Shown: positions 57,225 through 64,000 of the stretch, piece by piece
How positions within the stretch are numbered: position 1 is the stretch's first letter
Layout of the letters: each line of letters starts with the position of its first letter
Origin: Dicyema japonicum
Taxonomy: Eukaryota > Dicyemida > Rhombozoa > Dicyemidae
Direction: 5' to 3'
Length of the DNA: 64,000 nucleotides
NCBI GenBank assembly: GCA_011109175.1
Contig: RDEW01000037.1
Location: forward strand, 303,410 to 367,409
Notes under the pieces: model-generated
Told to the model about the DNA's origin: nothing
The model's input: the letters and a program-made list of their open reading frames with translations, nothing else
Databases searched by the model: none
Position numbers and translations under genes: made by a program

Positions 57225-59900
57225 GACCTGACAACCTACCCTTTATTTAAATGCCAAGAAAATCTTATGAACAAACCCTGCTACGATCTAATTAAAAGCA
57301 CGTTGCTGCAAAACATCAAATCTCGAGTCTTCGTCACACAAAATCTCACAAGTTCGCAACATGGAACGTAAAAGGATTAAGCGAAGGGAAACTAGAAGTC
57401 GTAAAAAAAGAATTGAGATGGCTTGATATTGCTTGGAGTAAGCGAATTTCACTGGATCGACAGTAGTTATTTCGTTCTGATGGTTTCGTCATATATTAGG
57501 TAACATTAATGCGAAGAGAAATGGAATGACCTTAATTGCTTCAAAGAAAATAGCAGCTGCTATTGAAAGTCAGAATATTCAATGATCGGATAATACTAAT
57601 CCACGTCCGTGGACGACCATTGAATATTATGGTCATGCAAGTGTATTCCCAAACATCTATTGCCAAGGATGACGAAATTGACCAATTTTATTATGAATTT
57701 CAAGAGGCACTAAAACTAATACCCAAAAAGGACATAATCTACATAATGGGGGATTTCAATTCAAAAGTTGGGTATATGCCACATACGGATATTGTGGGAA
57801 GTTTTGGTTTGGGAAATAGAAATGATGCTGGGGATCGACTGGTCCATTTCTGTCAGGAAAATGGATTTCAGATAACTAACACATGGTTTAAACAGCACAA
57901 ACGACGATTGTGCACGTGGATGTCGCCAAATGGAATGTCTAGGAACCATATTGATTATATTTTGTGCGCCAAACGCTGAAAAACCTCTATAACAGCCGTC
58001 AAAACATATCCAGGGGCAGACTGTGGAACAGATCATCAGCTACTTGTTGCAAAAATTAAAACGAACTTCAGTAACACTTGGAATACCACCCGAGTAAAGA
58101 AATTTGATGTTTCAAACATACCACCAGAATACGCAATGTAAGTTAAGCACACTATTGGATTACTGAATTTGAACGGAAGGATGCCTGATGAATTATGGAA
58201 TGATGTGCAGTTGGTTATCAGGAACGCTGCAATAAAACATGTCAAATACAAAACGCCTGCCAAGTGCTCTGAGTGGCTCTCTGCTAACACCCTAAACATT
58301 GCTGAGGTTAGTAAAGCTGCTAAAGTTTCTGGGAATATAGACGAGACAAGAAAACTTAACTCTGAATTCAAAAAGGATAAAGACTACTGGAGGTTACGCT
58401 GCAAAAAATGGAAGATGACTATAAGAGAGGTCACACTAGGAATGCGTATTTACAACTAAAAAGATTACGAACCCCCCTTACGAAAATGATGGGCAAAATC
58501 AAGGACACGATGGTGTTGAATTGCTAGGCCAACAGAACATCCGAAATCGTTGGAGAGAATATACGAAACGACTATATTCAGAAACTGTGTGCCCACTCAT
58601 ATGTGTTGATGAAGCAACGTTGGATGAAGGGCATAAAATCCTTGAGGAGGAATGCGTGTGGGCTACACGCCAATTAACGGGGAACAAGGCACCGGGGATT
58701 GACAACATCTCAAGCGATTTGTTGAAGGCTATACCGGTATTTGGCTACGCGAGTGGAAAAGATCTATATTTATTCCAATACCGAAAAAAGGGATAGCAAG
58801 GAGTGTTCAAACTATTGTACAATAGCCTTAATTCCCACGTCAGCAAATTACTTCTAAAAATAATACGAAATCGTCTAATGCCAAATGCCGAAATGATTTT
58901 ACCGGATGTCCAAGCAGGATTCAAGAAGGGACGAGGCACACGTGACTATATAGAAAATGTCCGGTGGATTATGGAGAAAGCTCATGAATCCCAAACAAAA
59001 TTGGTAGAGGAGTAAGACAAAGATGCTTATTATCTCCCATCATATTCAATATTTATGCCGAAATGATCATGACTAAATTGGATAATGTATCAATTAACGG
59101 GATTAAAATTAAAGGCAGGAACATCAATAATTTGCGCTATGCTGACGACACAACCTTACTGGCTGAAACAGAGGATGGCCTCGGAGTTGATTCTAAGATT
59201 CAGAGAAGAGAGCGCCGTCTCTGGTTTATTGCTAAATATCAAGACCAAAATTATGACTACTGCTAATAATGGAACTAAAAATTGGGAATGAGAAAATAGA
59301 GAGTAGCGATAATGTTGTCTTTTTGGGATATCTAATTAATCGGAATGGTGACGGAGGCTTGGAAACCAAGAGGCGAATTGCCATGGGACCTTCCAGAAAA
59401 TGAATAGAATTTGGACAAGTAAAGATATTTGCTTAAGGACCAAATGCAGACTGGTTAATGCAACCGTGTTCCAGGCTTTTCTATACGGCGCAGAATCATG
59501 GATACTGTAAAAAGCGGATAGACGAAAAGTTAATGCTTTTGAACTGTGGTGCTGGAGGAGGTTACTAAGAATCCCTTAGACTTCCAAAGTAACAAACATC
59601 GATGTACTCAACCGGGTGGAGATGGACATTTCGCTAGAAGGAAGAATCGTAAAACACAGATTGCCGTTCTTTGGGCATGTTGTCCGCTCTGACTCCTTGG
59701 AAAGAACCATTATGCTGAGCAATATTACTAAGAAGAGAAGACCAGTCGACTGAGGATTCGGTGGTTATCCACGGTGGAAGACTTCACGGAAATGCCTATA
59801 TCAAGGCTACTCCAAATTGCGACGGATCGGAGAGAGTGGAGGAAACTCGTTCATGAGATCTCCAAGGGTCGGACACGACTAAATTGGACAACATAACATA
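57225..59900 (+). mobile_element. LINE-G: RTE-like retrotransposon, full layout, decayed
   Basis: The endonuclease is at 57563-57979: PLNIMVMQVYSQTSIAKDDE, IIYIMGDFNSKVGY, TNTWFKQHKRRLCTWMSPNG, RNHIDYIL and then DCGTDHQLLVAKIK. The RT part is broken: NKAPGIDNISSDLLKAI, LPDVQAGFKKGRGTRDYIEN, LRYADDTTLLAETEDGL (catalytic YADD), FLGYLINRNGDGGLETKRRI, and a C-terminus with LPFFGHVVRSDSLERTIML and a DREEWRKL-like motif. It ends near CGGACACGACTAAATTGGAC followed by ACATAACATA. This is the pattern of RTE/BovB-type elements. Its last 60 bases recur at 15.6-15.9 kb. Confidence 0.88.
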
Positions 59901-59957
59901 ACCCCGGATAAACCGAGACAGAAGTTAAAGTAAACAACTATTTAAGTGTATCCAGCT
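59896..59957 (-). repeat. SINE-2 fragment abutting LINE-G
   Basis: ATAACCCCGGATAAACCGAG followed by GTGTATCCAGCT: only the hairpin end of SINE-2, in the opposite sense to LINE-G and joined directly to its tail. A 15-bp scrap of the same end (TTATTAACCCCGGATAC) lies at 57195-57211 just before LINE-G. Confidence 0.6.
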
Positions 59958-60394
59958 GAGTCAAGGATATCTCTTTACTAACTCAGACAAACATGTTTCC
60001 GAAGTGGTTCTAAAAATTATGTCCTTAAAAAACATTATGAAGACCTCAAACATTTTTTAGACTATTGGAATAACCTAATTAAATTATTATAAAGACCAAG
60101 GTAAAACCAAACTAATTTATTGATCCTAACGCGTTCAGCAGAACCTTCAGCAAGCACAGTGACCCAGAGAGCGTTCTCCGGGAAGTTTATGTCGATTCCA
60201 GAATTTGTCTCCCGATGGAATGAAGGGATGGATCTTCTAGAATGCCGACCAACAATTAGGCTTATCCCGAGTAAGGTGGATCCAATGGTGCCACCAGAAG
60301 GAAGAAAGGGAAATTCTGCTACGACAAAAAACTTAAATAGAAATGACCTTGTGCTAATCTCTCTCGGCGCGTAATATCACAGGGTTACAAAGTA

Positions 60395-60440
60395 AATAGT
60401 AGGGGGTCGACTTATACACCGGAAAATACGGTAATTCTTT
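60395..60440. repeat. short transposon-end-like motif
   Basis: GGGGGTCGACTTATACACCG followed by GAAAATACGGTA resembles the end motif of some pogo/Tigger elements. There is no partner end or transposase beside it. Confidence 0.25.
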
Positions 60441-60469
60441 TTTCATTTGTCCACCGTGAAAAATCGACA

Positions 60470-60960
60470 AAAATTGACATAAAGGGAATACATCAGTTCC
60501 TGAGAGAAACACTGGGTGATTTTGAGGTCGGAATTACCAGATGGCTTTCCCTTATAAGTGGTTAATAGCAGTTCCTACACTCAACTTCCATGACAAAACC
60601 CTTCAGTGGTCACTAGAAGACTAAATTTATTACAGCTCTCCACTAAACTTTAATCTGATGAAAGGGAAGATTCCTGAAATGAGGGTCTGGCAAATACAAA
60701 ATCTACCAAAAAGTAACCATATTAAAATCCAAAAAGGAAACTGAGAATGAGTTCATGGTGTTACAATTACAAATTTGCTTACTGACAGTTGCCTGGGAAA
60801 TATTTTCTTATGGTTTACCTACCTTGATTAAGTGGTCGCCTATATTAACCATGTCAACATTCCACTCCTCCAATGGCAAAATGACCATAATTAGAAAATC
60901 TTCGTATAATGCTAATACCTCATCCCAGAGGTCATTCGAGTGCTCTCATCCTTGAGTAAG
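60470..60960 (-). CDS. candidate minus-strand gene (unrecognised, spliced)
   Basis: Minus strand: EHSNDLWDEVLALYEDFLIM, ILPLEEWNVDMVNIGDHLIK (60945-60820), then after about 30 nt with GT...AG ends ATVSKQICNCNTMNSFS, then ILYLPDPHFRNLPFHQIK and later TYKGKPSGNSDLKITQCFS, QELMYSLYVNF. Three candidate short introns (about 30, 39 and 28 nt) connect them; one junction does not hold phase. The composition is non-repetitive and looks like a real protein, but I know no family for it. Confidence 0.35.
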
Positions 60961-60977
60961 AATAAATTTATTTCATA

Positions 60978-61700
60978 AGTTTGGAAGACTGAAGCTGACG
61001 AAAGGGCACATGGGGAGAAGAATATATTTCGGAAATTTTGATTTGTTATTATTTATTTATTAATCCTGGATATACCGGAAAAGACAAGAGTTAATTAACA
61101 TATAATTATGGTATATCCAATACCCACGGTCGGAATGAGACACATCACTTCAAAGCATCGCGTTTATACATATCCACAGTTGTAGCAACCACTCAATACG
61201 GAAGATAGTGATCCTTTTTGGATCCCATCAAGCACCGGACGTCTCTTGGAACAGGTGGGTCATATGCGTGTCTTAGGATTCGAAGAAAGCACAGACCACT
61301 AGGAAATGGTTCAACCAGATAAGCATGAGAATCGAGTANAGTTTGGAAGACAGAAGCTGACGAAAGGGCACATGAGGAGAAGAATATATTTCGGAAATTT
61401 CGATTTGTTATTATTTATTAATTGATCCCGGATATACCGGAAAAGACAAGAGTTAATTAACGTATAATTATGGTATATCCAGTACCCACGGTCGGAATGA
61501 GACACATCACTTCAAAGCATCGCGTTTATACATATCCACAGTTGTAGCAACCACTCAATACGGAAGATAGTGATCCTTTTTAAATCCCAGTCAAGCACCG
61601 GACGTCTCTTGGAACAGGTGGGTCATATGCGTGTCTTAGGATTCGAAGAAAGCACAGACCACTATGAAATGGTTCAACCAGATAAGCATGAGAATCGAGT
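60978..61700 (-). repeat. SINE-2 subfamily copy duplicated across an N (61339)
   Basis: About 360 bp beginning AGTTTGGAAGACTGAAGCTG are present twice, either side of the N. Each holds a SINE-2 subfamily copy (61040-61310 and 61395-61660): TCCTGGATATACCGG or TCCCGGATATACCGG, then GGTATATCCA, CACAGTTGTAGCAACCACTC, GATCCTTTTT, GGAACAGGTGGGTCATATGC. The stem pair is GGATATACC/GGTATATCC. Confidence 0.8.
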
Positions 61701-61813
61701 AAAGCTTAGCAAAATTATGTGCAATATAAGAAATATTAATACGGTCGAGAGATAGTGGAAAGTATGTCAAATAATTATATATATCTGAATCTGCGCCAAA
61801 CTAACTGAAAAAT

Positions 61814-62825
61814 ATGCTACAGGAATCGTCTATCGAAAAGATTCAATTTGATGACTTATTGGGATGGTTTTCAGTCCTACTTGATCGACATTTGAAGATG
61901 AAGAATACATTCATGATAAATTATGAGAAATTATTTACGGAAAATAAAAATTTGAGGTTAATTCAGGGATAATATTAGGGATGGTCTAAGGAAAACATCT
62001 TTAATGTCAGACAAAGCTCAGAATACGGTATCCAATGTAGATTTAGGATTTTTAGATAGAGGAAGCCTGTGACCTAAATTCCAAAAATTCAGAAGAAGAA
62101 GAAGAAGAAGAAGAAGAAGAAGAAAAATTGAATACGGGGCAATTATGGAACTCGTACTTGAGTCAGAAGAAAATGGTTTGCCAAAGTATTAATCGGAGAT
62201 ATCAAATTTGGAGTATTTAGTTGCAAACTACAAACAGAAGGATGAAACGTTCTTATATGAGAATCACGAAATTATAATTTCTCTGAAAGTAAGTCTATCA
62301 TTCAGTTTTTGGCTTTACAAGACAGAATTACTGTCGCGGGACAAATAAAGAAGCTCGATCAAGTGGAAGAAGAAAGTAACTACAAAGAGAAATTGGATTC
62401 GTTTTGTTCTCTCTCAGTAGATAAACAGAGAGAAATACTTTTGGGGCTGTTTCTCAGAAATTATCAGCTCCAGAAAAAGGTCGAAGTCTTTATGAAGCAT
62501 GTGGCTGACTTTACACGTGGGAATATTATATAATCACTAGTTGTGAGTATTTGCGAGAACAAAGAGGAAATGGATGAGCTTGCGAATGTTTGCCGCATCC
62601 TAAGCACCACTGAATGCGCAAATAACGAAATCCTTTCAATTTGCAAAGTCGTCTGTGAGCTATGTAGATATCCCCCGGTGACATATAAACTAATTCTTAT
62701 AGACCGAATCTTCCAAATTTGACGAAAATTTAGAGATAATTGTCCAAATGTACGACTCCCTCTTTTCCCAAGCGAAGACGATTCAGAGACTCCTAAATAA
62801 AGTAAAGTGCCCACGTGTACTTTAG
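61814..62825 (+). CDS. unrecognised acidic, helix-rich protein (cluster gene 1)
   Basis: Seven exons: 61814-61956, 61979-62027, 62056-62175, 62199-62288, 62306-62516, 62541-62677 and 62703-62825. Introns are 22, 28, 23, 17, 24 and 25 nt. All junctions keep phase, giving 290 residues. It starts MLQESSIEKIQFDDLLGWFS, contains a run of about 11 glutamates coded by a GAA repeat (62095-62130), then probable coiled coil (LEYLVANYKQKDETFLYENH, DRITVAGQIKKLDQVEEESN). It ends with a cysteine-containing helical part (ICKVVCELCRY) and TIQRLLNKVKCPRVL. No family is recognised. Two cluster genes follow on the same strand after 21 and 46 bp. The 17-nt intron is the least sure. Confidence 0.7.
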
Positions 62826-62846
62826 TTGAATAAATATTTTACAAAA

Positions 62847-63478
62847 ATGCAATATTGCAGTAATTGTCGTAAAAATGTATCTCTGCTTTTATTTTTCAGA
62901 GATTCTCGGGGGACTCAGATTTGCTGGTCCTAAAAGTTGCCATGTTTCTAAGTTTCAGGAAAGTTGTGAAGATTTCAATGATTTAAATGAAATTTCCTTG
63001 TCTAAACGTGATGACCATGATGATGTATTCGATGAGTCCTCGATTTCGTCATACGACCAAACTTGTATGCCTTTAGATTCAGCTGATAAATTGTATGTTA
63101 TCAAACAAGACCACCTAAAGTCGAGACTTGAAAGCCATGAATTCTTATGCATGCTGAAAAATATTTCACAACTTCTGAACTTCAAATCTGTTCAGACATA
63201 CTTACTAATAATTAGAAGTTACAGAAAGATCCCCCGTCTACAGGCAAGGAGGTAATCCTTATTAAACTATATTTTAGACGAAAATTTCATGGGCGAAGCG
63301 GTCTTTGATCGAGAAAGAGCATGAATTTGTAAAATTCTTCCTTAAAAAAGTACATAATTGGGTGAACTAATGCTAGGAACATGAACTCCCAAATTATGAT
63401 AACTTCCCGGAAATTAAAATTCATTACAGCACATTGGATCACGTAGTTGATTGTTGTAAAGTGTTAGGTAACCAATGA
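62847..63478 (+). CDS. unrecognised protein (cluster gene 2)
   Basis: Five exons: 62847-62868, 62900-63189, 63216-63251, 63278-63349 and 63377-63478. Introns are 31, 26, 26 and 27 nt, and 173 residues are in phase. It starts MQYCSNCQILGGLRFAGPKS with a C..C pair and further cysteines (CHVSKFQESCED), then a charged DDHDDVFDESS region, and a C-terminal part KRSLIEKEHEFVKFFLKK and IHYSTLDHVVDCCKVLGNQ. The intron at 63252-63277 follows GGCAAGGAG. A zinc-binding start is possible. The start is the first ATG after the upstream stop, 21 bp away. The family is unknown. Confidence 0.65.
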
Positions 63479-63524
63479 AGTCTGTATCCAGAGTAAAATA
63501 TCAGGGGAAATACACAGCTCAGAC

Positions 63525-64000
63525 ATGACAGATAAAGAAAGAAGTGATTCTGAAGCAATAAAAGAGACCAGCACTGATTTTGAGGAGTCGGAAGAATTTA
63601 GTAGTTGTGAAAAGAATGCTGAGTCCTTAAGAAAGGGTATAAACGACGTCCTTGTTTTAGAGAAAGAAAAATCTTATAAGGAATTTGTAGAATCAGGGGA
63701 AATAAAATTGGACCAAACTACCTTTGAAGCAGTTGATGTATTAAAAGATGTCCAGGTTGAATTGATTGCGGTGGAAACTCAAGTACACCAAGTAAGTGTA
63801 TTTTAGTCGAGTGAGAGTCCTAAAGGTGCAATACCTGATGCTCAAGGTGAAGATGAAATGTCAGTTCAAACTCAAAAATCAAAAGATGAGGTTTTTGAGT
63901 GTGAGTGATGTAGCCTAAAATTATAATTGGCACTGGGGATGTCGTACCAGACGTATATTTACGAAGTGAAACCGAGATTTCAAAAACAACTTCGCCGTTT
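63525..64000 (+). CDS. unrecognised acidic protein, 5' part (cluster gene 3, runs off the window)
   Basis: Exons 63525-63782, 63807-63890 and 63914 to the end of the window. Introns are 24 and 23 nt, the first removing an in-frame TAG and the second a TGA and a TAG. The protein is rich in Glu, Ser and Lys: MTDKERSDSEAIKETSTDFE, KGINDVLVLEKEKSYKEFVE, then PKIIIGTGDVVPDVYLRSET. Low complexity prevents a family call. It begins 46 bp after the stop of cluster gene 2. Confidence 0.6.

Noticed and set aside
62095-62130. GAA microsatellite as a stand-alone repeat array
   Set aside because: It lies in frame within an exon of cluster gene 1 and codes a glutamate run; too short to report as an array.
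63792-63806. A 15-nt intron in cluster gene 3
   Set aside because: The same TAG is removed by a 24-nt intron starting at 63783, which fits the general size class.
1-64000. CRISPR arrays, rRNA genes or functional tRNA genes
   Set aside because: No regularly spaced repeats, rRNA cores or full tRNA cloverleaves were seen; tRNA-like signals belong to SINE heads.

Overview
This is nuclear DNA of a eukaryote, almost certainly a small and fast-evolving metazoan. My best guess is a dicyemid mesozoan or a relative. The case rests on introns. In ten host genes, all using the standard code, I can place about 47 spliceosomal introns, and nearly all are 22-28 nt long with GT...AG ends. Each set restores one continuous frame that matches a known animal protein or a long unbroken reading. 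Dicyemids are the animals known for introns of this size. The species name is inference; the intron sizes are read directly.

Host genes recognised: a protein with two C-type-lectin-like domains (2.3-3.2 kb), a SET/NAP-family histone chaperone (7.1-7.95 kb), a DPF/requiem double-PHD protein (17.9-18.9 kb), NOP14 (24.1-25.8 kb, minus), an intronless ZIP/SLC39 transporter (38.4-39.3 kb, minus), mitochondrial acyl carrier protein (48.5-48.9 kb), an SMKR1-like small lysine-rich protein (51.2-51.6 kb), SMU1 (54.6-56.5 kb) and a tight cluster of three unrecognised same-strand genes (61.8 kb to the window end). A spliced integrase-like gene lies at 40.6-41.9 kb (minus). A few weaker candidate genes are also listed.

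The rest is mostly decayed mobile DNA. There are APE-type LINEs (called B, C, D, E, F here), an RTE-like LINE (G), an unusual reverse-transcriptase family with a nuclease-like C-terminus (RT-A, four copies), an R2-like family with a PD-(D/E)XK endonuclease, ZBED5-like hAT elements, Tigger/pogo-like and Tc1-like remnants, a tRNA-derived SINE (SINE-1) and an abundant hairpin-bearing SINE-like repeat (SINE-2). Several are nested in one another.

Two layers of short direct duplication overlie everything: ten places where a single N is flanked by two near-identical 170-400 bp copies, and about a dozen perfect or near-perfect tandem duplications of 78-160 bp without an N. One of the latter breaks the SMU1 frame. 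I read most of these as assembly or haplotype-joining artefacts, so gene breaks at such sites should be treated with care. Long stretches not listed (for example 11.65-12.65, 22.8-23.5, 31.5-33.1, 36.3-38.3 and 48.9-51.1 kb) are AT-rich and show no coding signal I can support beyond the duplications given.
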